A stretch of DNA of 64,000 nt from Limnochordaceae bacterium (GTDB lineage Bacteria; Bacillota; Limnochordia; Limnochordales; Geochordaceae): assembly GCA_014896295.1 (NCBI GenBank), contig JADBKR010000007.1, positions 62,001 through 126,000 of the forward strand. The letters run 5' to 3'. Each line of letters opens with the position of its first letter. Within the stretch, counting starts at the first letter, position 1. Made by a program: the position numbers and the translations under genes. Positions 52,847-64,000 of the stretch are shown one piece after another. The notes below the pieces were generated by a model. It did no database searches. It worked only from the letters and a program-made list of their open reading frames with translations, and was not told the DNA's origin.

Positions 52847-54100
52847 TCAGCCCCCTTCGGCGCGCCCGCCCGCCTGTGCGAGCTGCCGGGTCAGGATCTC
52901 CATGGCCTTCTGGATCTGCACGTCGTTGAGGTCGACCTTGCCGGAGGCGAGCGGTGGTGCCTCCTGGTCGCCCTCCGGCACCTTGACGACCACGTCGGGC
53001 TCGATGCCCTCGTTACCGATGTACCGCCCGCCGGCCGTCTGGTATTTCTGGGTGGTGACCGTCAGGGCGTCGCCGCGCCCCAGCGGGATCACGGTCTGCA
53101 CGAGCCCCTTGCCAAACGTCTTGGTCCCCACCAGGGTCGCGACCTTGCGATCCTGCAGGGCGCCCGCCAGGATCTCCGAGGCGCTGGCCGACCCCTTGTT
53201 GACCAACACCACCGTGGGCACCAGCGGGTGCGCCCGGACCGAGCCTGCCTCGATGGTGTGCCGTTCGCCGCTGCGGCCGACGACGTGGACGACCGGGCCA
53301 TCTCGCAGAAAAAGGCTGGCGACGTCGATGGCGGCCGTCAACAGCCCGCCGGGATTGTTGCGCAGGTCGAGGATGAGGGCGCGGTATTTTTTCTGCTCCA
53401 GGGTCGACAGCGCCCGCTCCATCTCGGCCGGCGCGTCCTCCGAGAACTGCAGCAGGCGCACGTACCCGATCTGCCCGGGCAACAGTTGCACCGTCGACAC
53501 GGCGGGCACGACGATCTCTTCCCGGGCGATGCGCACCTTGAACCGCTTCTGCTTGCGCTCGACGGTGAGCTCCACCGTGGAGCCCTTGGGCCCCCGGATG
53601 AGGGTCGTCGCCTCCTCCTGGGCCATCTCGCTGGTCGGTCGCCCGTCGACCTCCACGATCCAGTCGCCGGCCTGGAGCCCCGCCTTGGCCGCGGGCGTGC
53701 CGGGGATGGGGGCGACGACGGTGAGCTTGTTGTCCTGGATGCCGATATAGATCCCGATCCCGCCGTAGTGGCCGCTCGTGTCGATCTGGAACTGCTTGTA
53801 CGCCTCGGCGTCCATGTAGCGGGTGTACGGGTCCTTGACCGACTCCTTGAGCATCCCGTTGATGGTGCCGGTGCGCATGTAGGCGGCCAGCATGTCGACG
53901 GTGCTGACGGGCTCGAGGTAGTGGGTCTTGATGACGCCGATCACCTCGAGCGCCGTGGCGAGGTCGTCGCCGGATCGCGCCGAGGCGCCCTGGGAAGGAG
54001 GAGCGCCCATGCTCAAGAGGCTCACGCCCACCAGGGCCCCAACGGCCAGGGCGGTGACGATGACGATCGCCGGCCACGCCTTCCCCATAGGACCCTTCAA
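52847..54100 (-). CDS. ctpA: Carboxy-terminal processing protease (S41 family)
   Basis: 417 residues, membrane-anchored or exported (IVIVTALAVGALVGVSLLSM). A PDZ domain (GIGIYIGIQDNKLTVVAPIP, AGLQAGDWIVEVDG) precedes the S41 catalytic core: ILDLRNNPGGLL, nucleophile Ser in VNKGSASASEILAGALQD and Lys in GTKTFGKGLVQT. TTG 54100 behind GGGAGG overlaps the previous stop as TTGA; ATG 54088 is an alternative. A minus-strand TATAAT at 54157-54152 suggests an internal promoter. Confidence 0.94.
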   Translation of the reverse strand: MKGPMGKAWPAIVIVTALAVGALVGVSLLSMGAPPSQGASARSGDDLATALEVIGVIKTHYLEPVSTVDMLAAYMRTGTINGMLKESVKDPYTRYMDAEAYKQFQIDTSGHYGGIGIYIGIQDNKLTVVAPIPGTPAAKAGLQAGDWIVEVDGRPTSEMAQEEATTLIRGPKGSTVELTVERKQKRFKVRIAREEIVVPAVSTVQLLPGQIGYVRLLQFSEDAPAEMERALSTLEQKKYRALILDLRNNPGGLLTAAIDVASLFLRDGPVVHVVGRSGERHTIEAGSVRAHPLVPTVVLVNKGSASASEILAGALQDRKVATLVGTKTFGKGLVQTVIPLGRGDALTVTTQKYQTAGGRYIGNEGIEPDVVVKVPEGDQEAPPLASGKVDLNDVQIQKAMEILTRQLAQAGGRAEGG

Positions 54101-56249
54101 GCGCTCGCCTCCCCGGATCCGGGACCGCGGGTGCTTCTGCCCTGCTCACCCATTATAGAGGTATTTGACGTCGACCGGGCACTTTCGGCAGGATTCGGGG
54201 CGCGGGCCCGGCCATGCCTTCCCCACCGCGCCGCGAGCACGTGCGCGGCAAAAAGCGGCAACACCCGCATGCGCCCGGCCCGCCGAGGCTCCCGCGCCAA
54301 CCGCCAGAGCCACTCGAGCCCGGCCTTGCGGGCCAGTGCCGGAGCGCGGCGGGTCTTGCCGGCCCAGACGTCGAAGCTGCCCCCCACGCCCATGGCCACC
54401 CTCACCGCGCCCGCCAGGCGCTTCCGGTGGCGGGCGATCCAGAGTTCCTGGCGAGGCGAGCCCATGCCGACGAGCAAGAGCGCCGGCCGGGCCTGTTCGA
54501 TCGCCGCGAGCAGGGCCTCTTCCTCGGGGCTGCCCGGGCGGAAGTATCCGTGGTGCGTCGCGACCACCCGCAGCCCCGGCAGGCGCTGCCGGAGCCGCAG
54601 CGCCGCCTGTTGGGCCACGGGCAGCCGCGAGGCGGCCGGTTGGCCCGGGGCGCCGCCGACGAAGACGACGGGCCGGCCGGAAGCCGCACAGGCGGCCAGG
54701 CATCGTTCGGCCAGCTCGATGCCCGGCACCCGGCCCACGGCCGGCCAGCCCATCCGGCGGCACGCCCACACGACGCCGATCCCGTCGGGCACCAGCAGGT
54801 CGGCCTGCTCGAGGACCCGGCGGAAGCCCGGGTCGTGGCGGGCCGCCATGATCATCTCGGGGTTGAGGGTCACCACGTGCCGCACCGGCTGCGCCCCGGG
54901 CTCGCCGGAGCCGTCTCGCTCCGCCATCCACCGCTCGATGGCGCTCGCTGCCTCCTCGAGCCCCAGCAGGTGCACGGGCACGCCCAGCACCTCGCCCGAG
55001 GGCGGGAGCGCCCCTGCGTGACGGACGGGCTCCCTCCTCGGGGGCGAGACGGGTCCCGGCGGAACGGGGACGGGAGGTTGCTGCTCGGTGGCGAGCACGG
55101 CCCGGCGAACGGCCTCGACCGCCCCCATGGCCTTCGCCACCATGGCCGGCCGCAGGCGCTGGAGGTGGGCGACCAACACCGGCCGGTCGGCGAGCGCGGA
55201 CCGCAGCCGCATCTCCCACGCCCGTACGTCCGCCCCGTCTTCCGGAGCCAGGGGCGGGATCGGCCACCGAAGTTCCGCCCCGGCGGCCTCGACCTTGGGG
55301 TCGTAGGCCACCCCGACGAACGGCACGCCCGCCATGGCCGCCAGGATCAAAGCGTGCAGCCGCACGGCGACCACCAGGTCCCACGACGCGAGGCGATCGA
55401 GCGCCTCCTCGGGGCTCGGGGGAGCCTGCGTCACCGTGACCCGCACCGCTGCCCCCGTCTCCGCCCGCACCCCGCGCTGCAAGCTCCCGGCCATCTCCCG
55501 GCAGGCCGGGAGGTCGAGGCCGGGCTGGAAGGCCATCACCTCGACCTCGAGGCCGGGCCTTCCCAGGCGAGCGAGCGCCCGGCCCAGCGCCACGCCGGCC
55601 TCGGCGGTCGTCACGGGCTGGCCTTTCCACTCGCGCCATACCACGCCGGCCTTGAGACCGGCCCGCTCCTCGTCCTGGCCGCCCGGCGCCTCAGGGGAAG
55701 GCAATGCCGTGGGAAGCGCGGGGAGCCGGCAGCCCCCTGCGGCTCTGCGAGGAGCCACGCGGCGTCGGCCACCACCTGCACCCTGGCCGGATCCACGCCC
55801 ATGGCGACCAGGTCGTGGCGCGACGCCTCGTCGCGTACCGTGACGGCCGCCGCCCGGTTCGCCTCCCAGGCGACCAGGCGCCTCAGCCACGACCGGCGCA
55901 CAGGCCCGATGCCCTGGGCGAACCAGACGACGCGCGCGCCATGCAGGCGGGCGAGCTCCATCACGAAGAGGTAGTAGAGGAGGCTTCGCACGCTGGTGAC
56001 GTCCTGGAGCAAGCTCCCTCCGCCGCTCACCAGCACCGTCGCGCCCCGCACGGCACGCCACGTGGCGCCCGGCGCGCGGCTTTCTGCTTCGACCCGGTGC
56101 AGTTGCCGGGTGATCGGGGGATCGGAAGAGAGCACCACCAGCCGGGCGTCTTCACCCAGGTGGCGACGAAGGCCCCGCAGCGCGCCCGCCAGGACGGCCT
56201 CGTCCCCCAGGTTGCCGAACCCGTAATAACCCGAGAAAAGTATTTTCAG
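54097..56249 (-). CDS. CsaB-TagA fusion: polysaccharide pyruvyltransferase joined to WecG/TagA glycosyltransferase (one frameshift)
   Basis: About 717 residues after repair. The N-terminal half is CsaB-like (ILFSGYYGFGNLGDEAVLAG, LVSGGGSLLQDVTS, WFAQGIGPVRR, VRLHALILAAMAGVPFVGVAYDPK); CsaB pyruvylates the wall polymer that anchors SLH proteins. From about residue 440 a WecG/TagA/CpsF domain follows (GVPVHLLGLEEAASAIERWM, VTLNPEMIMAARHDP, PDGIGVVWACRRMG, VGMGSPRQELWIARH, GVGGSFDVWAGK). A run of five G at 55734-55738 should be six; that joins the halves. The start appears to be CTG 56249, overlapping the upstream stop. The last ~30 residues look non-native. Confidence 0.85.
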
Positions 56250-58171
56250 GGGGTGACGCCGAGTCCCCGTTGCGATCGCTCCTGCTGCCCCCCGGCCACC
56301 GCCCGCAGCCGGGCACGCCGCCTGGCGCCCGCTTCGAGCCGGCCGGCCACCGCCCAGACGAGCGCCGCGGCGAGCAGCCCCAGGGCCATCCCGTTGAACT
56401 CCCGCTGCAGCGTGATGGCGAGCGGCGTGTGGAGATGGGCGAAAGTATTGGTCACGGAGACGGGAGCGATGGAGGCAGCCCCCATCACGCCGGCCCACAG
56501 CAAAGGCCATTCCCGGGCCCAGCCCCGGCTCCACATGAACAGCCCGGCGGCCAGGGCCGGATACCCGATGAGAAACTCCTTGGTCCGGGGCCGCACCGAA
56601 AGGCCCGTCTCGAGCCAGCCCCGGAGCGCCCGCTCGAGCTCCGAGACGGCCCCCGCCTCGTTGCCGGTGCGCAACACGTAGTAGGCTCCGGCGGCGACCA
56701 GCACCACGGCCAGTGCCGCGTCGACCCAGCGTACGGGCCGGATCAGCCAGCGGCGCACCTGCTCCCCATCGGCCCCCGCCAGCGCCAGGGCACCCGCCGC
56801 CACCGTCACCGGCGGCAGCACGTGCACGAGCTTGACCCCCCTGAACTGTTGCAGCCGCAGCATGAACAGGCTGTCGCTGAGCAGGCTCGCTACCAGCAGC
56901 CCCCCGATTAGGCCCACCAGCGCGACCGCAAGCCACGCCCCGAGCGCCCGCAGCGTACTGCCCTGCCCCCGGCTCCCGACGAGGCTGCCGTCCAGGCGCT
57001 GCGGCCGCCCGGCTACGGACAGCCCGGCGGCCATGGCCGCCACCGGCGCCACCAGGGCCACCCCGAACGCCCCCATCTGCCTGGCCAGCACGGACAGGGC
57101 ACTATCCCATCCCCGGGCGTGGGCCACCACCAGCACCGCCCCGGCGAGCAGCCCCAGGGCGGCCGCCACGACGGCCACGAGCGGCGACGCCAGCGTGCGG
57201 GCGCCCGCACCGCCGGCCGATGCCCACCCGGCCACGAGCCACAGCAACAGCCCGGCCGCGCCCACGCCCGCCAGCAACAGCGTCAGGGCGCCGGGCCCCC
57301 TCCAAAGAGGCGCCGGCCGGGCAAGCCCCATGGTGTACCCTTCAGCCCTCAACCGCCCGGCGAGCCCGGCCACCAGGGCCAGGGTGTCCTGCTCCTGCGG
57401 TGCCGGCCGCAGGTACAGCACCCGCACCCCGCGCTCCCGCACCGCCCGCACGTACCGGTCGATGGAGGCGTCCAACCCGGCCCGTTCGATCTCTTCCGAC
57501 TTCATGCTGTGCACCGCGACGCCCGCCATGCCCAGGGAGCGGGCCAGCTCTGCGGCGCCCGCCTGCCCGGCGAACTCCACCAGGCCGATCGCGAAGTGCC
57601 CTTCTTCCATGGGAGGCTCGACGGTCTCGAGGTCCGGGACCCGGGCCCCCTCGAAGATGACGACGCGGCTCGTCGGCACGCCCTTCGTCGCCTGTGCGTC
57701 GAACCACGGCACGATCCGCGGGCGGTCGGCGTAGCGCAGCAAGACCGGCAGGCCCGCCCCCCGTGCGGCGGCCAGTGCGTCCTGCGGGAGTCCCACGCCG
57801 AAGGCGTGCGCTCGTGGCGCCGGCGCCGGAATGGCGAGCGGCGGCTGGCCCGGTTGCAGCAACCACGTCACCGGGGACTGCACCGGAGCGGCGGGTGCGG
57901 GGAGGCGCAGCATCTCCATCTGTACCGGTGTCATCAAGAGCGCCTCGCCCCGGCTGACGAGTTCGCCGGCGGTCTGCTCGGGGACGGCCAGCGACGTCAC
58001 GCCGGCCTTCGCCAGTTCCCGGACGAGCTCGGCCGGGGGACGCTCCCACTGTTCCGCGGCCGCTTGCAGCGACGGCCAGTCGAAGGTCAGTTCCACGGGG
58101 CCCCGGGAAGCCTGCTCCCGGGCAAGGCGTGGCACCAGCACCCCCGCGGCCCCTGCCACCCCCAGGGCCAC
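56246..58171 (-). CDS. DUF5693 membrane protein
   Basis: 641 residues as read from GTG 58171, but a hydrophobic stretch in frame just upstream (LTLAWVAGGLL) suggests the first helix starts earlier, so the start is uncertain. An extracytoplasmic domain (PVELTFDWPSLQAAAEQWER, PTSRVVIFEGARVPDLETVE, AGVAVHSMKSEEIERAGLDA, RVLYLRPAPQEQDTLALVAG) is followed by about ten membrane helices. Genes of this family commonly neighbour csaB, as here. The role is unknown; linkage suggests wall polymer metabolism. Confidence 0.82.
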   Translation of the reverse strand: MALGVAGAAGVLVPRLAREQASRGPVELTFDWPSLQAAAEQWERPPAELVRELAKAGVTSLAVPEQTAGELVSRGEALLMTPVQMEMLRLPAPAAPVQSPVTWLLQPGQPPLAIPAPAPRAHAFGVGLPQDALAAARGAGLPVLLRYADRPRIVPWFDAQATKGVPTSRVVIFEGARVPDLETVEPPMEEGHFAIGLVEFAGQAGAAELARSLGMAGVAVHSMKSEEIERAGLDASIDRYVRAVRERGVRVLYLRPAPQEQDTLALVAGLAGRLRAEGYTMGLARPAPLWRGPGALTLLLAGVGAAGLLLWLVAGWASAGGAGARTLASPLVAVVAAALGLLAGAVLVVAHARGWDSALSVLARQMGAFGVALVAPVAAMAAGLSVAGRPQRLDGSLVGSRGQGSTLRALGAWLAVALVGLIGGLLVASLLSDSLFMLRLQQFRGVKLVHVLPPVTVAAGALALAGADGEQVRRWLIRPVRWVDAALAVVLVAAGAYYVLRTGNEAGAVSELERALRGWLETGLSVRPRTKEFLIGYPALAAGLFMWSRGWAREWPLLWAGVMGAASIAPVSVTNTFAHLHTPLAITLQREFNGMALGLLAAALVWAVAGRLEAGARRRARLRAVAGGQQERSQRGLGVTP

Positions 58172-58235
58172 CAGCAGCCCGCCCGCGACCCATGCCAGCG
58201 TGAGGTGCGCGCCGGGGCCGTCGGAGCGCCGCCCG

Positions 58236-58985
58236 TTACGATGGAGGCCGGTAACTCGCGAAAAGATGGAGCTCGCCCTCCCCTACGGTCACCCTGTCGA
58301 TGGCGACCGGCACCGGAAGCTGCCCGATCTCGATCCGCAGGGGGCTGTCTGCGCCCGCCAGGCTCAACGCCAGCGCCTGCGCGCCTTCCCGTTCGATGGC
58401 GAGGCGGTCCGGCACCACGGCCACCACGTTGCCGGGCTCGACCTGCAGCTTGCTGTCCAGGCTGATCCGCACCGCCTGGTCCTGCAGCTGCGCGTCCATC
58501 AGCAGCCGGGGCCCCTGCGGCAGAAGCTGCACGTGCAACAGCCGGGCCAGCTCGTAGGTGGCCTGCAGATACCGGTTGACCGACTCCTCGCTCACGACCA
58601 TCTCCATGTCGAGCCGCCGGGCCCTGGAGACCGAAAGCCCCCCGCCGCCCGCCAGCTTGCCCATGTCGAGCTGCAGGGCGTCACCCACCAGCGAGAACCG
58701 GTCCGCCACCAGCTCCCCGGCGCGAAGCGCGGTGCCCGAGATCTCCAGGTGGTCGATCTGCCCGGCCAGCACCCGGTAACCGGGGCGGGTCTCCAGGCGC
58801 ACTTCCAGCGAACCGGCACCGTCCAGGCTCGACAGCAGTGCGTCCCGGATCCGCTGCTCCGCCGAACGCGGCAGGCCGCTGCTCCAGGCCAGCACCCCGA
58901 CGGCGGCAGCTCCGAGGAGGATCGCCGCTGCACCCGCCGCCACCAGCAGGCCGGGCCCTCGGCGCCTCGGCAACGCCCCTCTCAT
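58236..58985 (-). CDS. DUF2993 (LmeA-like) lipid-binding protein
   Basis: 249 residues. An N-terminal anchor ([23 protein letters not shown]) is followed by a DUF2993 fold with [40 protein letters not shown] and a beta-rich end ([19 protein letters not shown]). Related LmeA proteins bind phospholipid in the envelope. ATG 58985 overlaps the prfB stop as ATGA, so it is co-translated with prfB. Confidence 0.78.
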   Translation of the reverse strand: MRGALPRRRGPGLLVAAGAAAILLGAAAVGVLAWSSGLPRSAEQRIRDALLSSLDGAGSLEVRLETRPGYRVLAGQIDHLEISGTALRAGELVADRFSLVGDALQLDMGKLAGGGGLSVSRARRLDMEMVVSEESVNRYLQATYELARLLHVQLLPQGPRLLMDAQLQDQAVRISLDSKLQVEPGNVVAVVPDRLAIEREGAQALALSLAGADSPLRIEIGQLPVPVAIDRVTVGEGELHLFASYRPPS

Positions 58986-60159
58986 CGGCGGGCCGGCGCG
59001 CCGGCCGCCTGCCAGCGCAAGTAGGCCTCGATGAACGGCTGGAGCTCGCCGTCCATGACGCCCTGGACGTCTGAAGTCTCGTACCCGGTCCGGTGATCTT
59101 TCACCATGGTATACGGGCAAAACACGTACGACCGGATCTGGTTGCCCCAGGCGATCTCGCCCTGCTCGCCCCGCAGCGCCTCCAGCTTTTCCCGCTGCTC
59201 GGCCATCTTGCGCTCGAGCAGCTTTGCCTTGAGGATGCGCATCGCCGCCTCACGGTTTTGGAGCTGGGAGCGCTCGCTCTGGCAGCTCACCACTATGCCC
59301 GTCGGCAAGTGGGTGATGCGTACAGCCGATTCGGTCTTGTTGACGTACTGTCCTCCGTGCCCGCCGGCACGAAATGTCTCGATTTTGATACTTTCCGGGT
59401 CGACCTCCACGGCCACGTCGGTCGGCAGATCCGGCAGCACGTCGACCGAGGCGAACGAGGTGTGGCGCCGGCCCGAGGCGTCGAAGGGGGAGATCCTCAC
59501 CAGGCGATGGACGCCCTTCTCGGACCGGAGGTACCCGTAGGCGTTGGTCCCCTTGATGGCCAGCGTGGCGCTCTTGATCCCCGCCTCGTCCCCGGGCAGG
59601 AGGTCGAGGAGCTCCGCCTTGAAGCCGCTCTCCTCGGCCCACCGGCGATACATCCGCAAGAGCATCTGGGCCCAATCCTGCGACTCCGTGCCCCCGCCCC
59701 CGGATGAATGGAGAGGATGGCGTCGTGCGGATCGTACTCGCCGCTCAACAGGGTCTCGAGCTCGAGCCGCCTCAACGCCTGCGAGGCGCGCTCCGAACTC
59801 CTCGAGGATCTCCCGGACCGGCGGGCGACTGCTCGACCGCCGCGTCCTGCTGGCCCGACTCCTGGGCCTCCGCCCGGGCCAGCTCGAAGAGCACCGCGAG
59901 GTCGTCGACCTGGCGGGCCACCTCCTCATACGACTCCTGGATGCGCCGCAGCCGGCGCATCTCCTCGATCAGCGAGCGGGCCCGCTCCTGGTCGTCCCAA
60001 AAGCCCGGCGCCGCCATCTCCTGCTCGATGGCGTCCGCCCGGGCGCGCTTGCCGGGGATGTCAAAGAAACTCCCTCAATTCGGCGATGCGCCGTTGCCGC
60101 GCCTCGATCTCCTCTGCCAGGGTGCCCCACGCCCAGATGGGGCGCGCCGGTTTGTCCAT
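58982..60159 (-). CDS. prfB: Peptide chain release factor 2 (programmed +1 frameshift, plus three indels)
   Basis: RF2 recognises UGA and UAA stops. ATG 60159 gives 32 residues to an in-frame TGA at 60063-60061; a +1 shift there yields [15 protein letters not shown] and [15 protein letters not shown]. Later features are [20 protein letters not shown], the catalytic GGQ in [19 protein letters not shown], and [16 protein letters not shown]. The SPF tripeptide is seen as [10 protein letters not shown]. Three more breaks near 59825, 59790 and 59705 (two extra bases, one lost G) interrupt a region where all frames continue RF2-like text; these are probably errors. Repaired length is about 391 residues. 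Confidence 0.95.
60061..60076 (-). promoter_or_regulatory. Programmed +1 frameshift site of prfB
   Basis: Minus-strand AGGGAG (60075-60070), TTT, then CTT TGA C. The internal Shine-Dalgarno-like hexamer and slippery CTT before TGA match the E. coli layout (AGGGGG TAT CTT TGA C). RF2 shortage favours the slip, giving autoregulation. Confidence 0.95.
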
Positions 60160-60198
60160 GACCTCGCTCGTCCTCTCCTGCTACGGGTTACGCCCGCG

Positions 60199-63180
<2,982 letters not shown>

Positions 63181-63221
63181 CCGACCTCCGCCACACTTCC
63201 CGGGCCCGAAGGCCGCCGCTA

Positions 63222-63998
63222 TTATAACCCGGCCCCCTCCGGCGGTGAAAGCTTGGCCAGCGCCTCGAGGGCCGCAAGGGCACCGGCCAGGGCGGCGTTA
63301 TCCGACAGCGGGCTCGAGCCGCTCGCCCAGCGTGGACGCGACGGTGCGCCGGCCGGCGCCTGGAGCACCATGACCACCACCGCCGGTGCCGACGAAGGCC
63401 CCGCCACGTCCACCCAGTGGAGCACGGCAGGCCCCCCGCCCGGGAGCCGGCCCCCCAGGGCGTCGACCACCGCCCGGGCGCCGAGCAGCGAAGCCAGGCT
63501 CTCGCCCTGCGGCCCCCGCGCCGACCCCGTCGCCTGCCGGCTCTCGCCGTCCGACAGGGCCACGCTCACCTCGGTCTCGCCGGGTGCCATCCGCATCGTG
63601 ACGGACTCGAGCCGCCACGGAAACTCGGGCCGTACCGCCACGGCCGCCGGAAGGGGCGGCGAGACCATCGGGCGCTGCGCAGCAGGCGGGAGCGGGGGCG
63701 GCCCCGGGAGGGCCTGCCCCACCGGCTCCGAAGGCTCGGGTCGAGGCTCGAGGGGCCCCTCGGCCTCTTCGAGCGGTTCCCGCACGGGGCCGGCCCGCCC
63801 CTCCACCACGGGCGCAGGTCCCGGTGGGGGACCGGGCCGAGCCGCCATCCGGGAGCGGGGGCCCCCCTCGGATGCCCCCCGGCTTCGCGTGACCACCACG
63901 CTGACTTTCTGGTGAGGGATCGAAACGTTGAAATGTACCAACAAAAGGGTTTGGATATCCCGAACCACCAGCTTGGGAGGACGCTCGCCCGTCACCAC
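63222..63998 (-). CDS. Unrecognised protein, possibly partial at the right edge
   Basis: 258 residues if the start is at 63998, two bases from the window end, so it may extend further. A short N-terminal domain ([27 protein letters not shown]) is followed by a roughly 85-residue Pro/Glu-rich linker and a C-terminal alpha/beta segment with [31 protein letters not shown] and [11 protein letters not shown], which alternates strands like a small duplicated domain. I do not recognise it. It ends 41 bp before secA in the same direction. Confidence 0.5.
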   Translation of the reverse strand: MVTGERPPKLVVRDIQTLLLVHFNVSIPHQKVSVVVTRSRGASEGGPRSRMAARPGPPPGPAPVVEGRAGPVREPLEEAEGPLEPRPEPSEPVGQALPGPPPLPPAAQRPMVSPPLPAAVAVRPEFPWRLESVTMRMAPGETEVSVALSDGESRQATGSARGPQGESLASLLGARAVVDALGGRLPGGGPAVLHWVDVAGPSSAPAVVVMVLQAPAGAPSRPRWASGSSPLSDNAALAGALAALEALAKLSPPEGAGL

Positions 63999-64000
63999 CA

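Overview
The window is a very GC-rich bacterial chromosome segment, coding almost entirely on the minus strand. It reads as a Bacillota (Firmicutes) genome: a cggR-gap-pgk-tpiA-eno glycolytic operon, rapZ-yvcK, an MsmX-type ATPase, CotF-like spore coat proteins, a MinJ-like PDZ membrane protein, CsaB and a YvlB/YvlD envelope-stress cluster. Two genes encode secreted proteins that look like outer-membrane beta-barrels. Together with the GC content this suggests a diderm, high-GC lineage such as Limnochordia; that assignment is inference. I see no rRNA, tRNA, CRISPR array or insertion sequence.

Layout: 1-5.4 kb holds the end of a copper-amine-oxidase-like/AMIN wall protein behind an attenuator-like leader, then a three-gene ABC exporter operon. 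5.5-6.6 kb is the trans-translation pair on the plus strand: smpB and an unlisted tmRNA gene with a readable tag, closed by a bidirectional terminator. 6.6-17 kb carries hppA, secG, eno, tpiA, pgk, gap, cggR, yvcK and rapZ, with a terminator hairpin built into the gap stop codon and a likely CggR operator. 17-31 kb is sugar and amino-sugar metabolism (nagA, a secreted repeat protein, a nucleotidyltransferase/mutase fusion) followed by one long operon: phosphoglucose/phosphomannose isomerase, ROK glucokinase, pxpB, pxpC, a C26 peptidase, tsaE, tsaB, rimI, tsaD and a TalC-type aldolase.

31-36.5 kb has the sugar-ABC ATPase and the two porin-like genes, each with its own terminator. 36.5-39.7 kb is a five-gene envelope operon (small basic protein, DUF2089, YvlB-like, SHOCT-like, YvlD-like) in which three adjacent proteins share one short helical motif. 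39.7-45.3 kb is a visibly less GC-rich accessory patch with two PIN-domain toxin-antitoxin modules flanking uvrC and two coat-protein genes. 45-64 kb is a conserved housekeeping run: secA, prfB (with the programmed +1 frameshift), DUF2993, DUF5693, a CsaB-TagA fusion, ctpA, a MinJ-like protein, a divergent polysaccharide deacetylase, uvrB and uvrA.

A caution applies to the whole window: at least ten genes, several essential (prfB, uvrB), are broken by single-base indels, often in G/C homopolymers. The frames on either side continue perfectly, so these look like consensus errors rather than decay. Coordinates given here span the intact, repaired genes.
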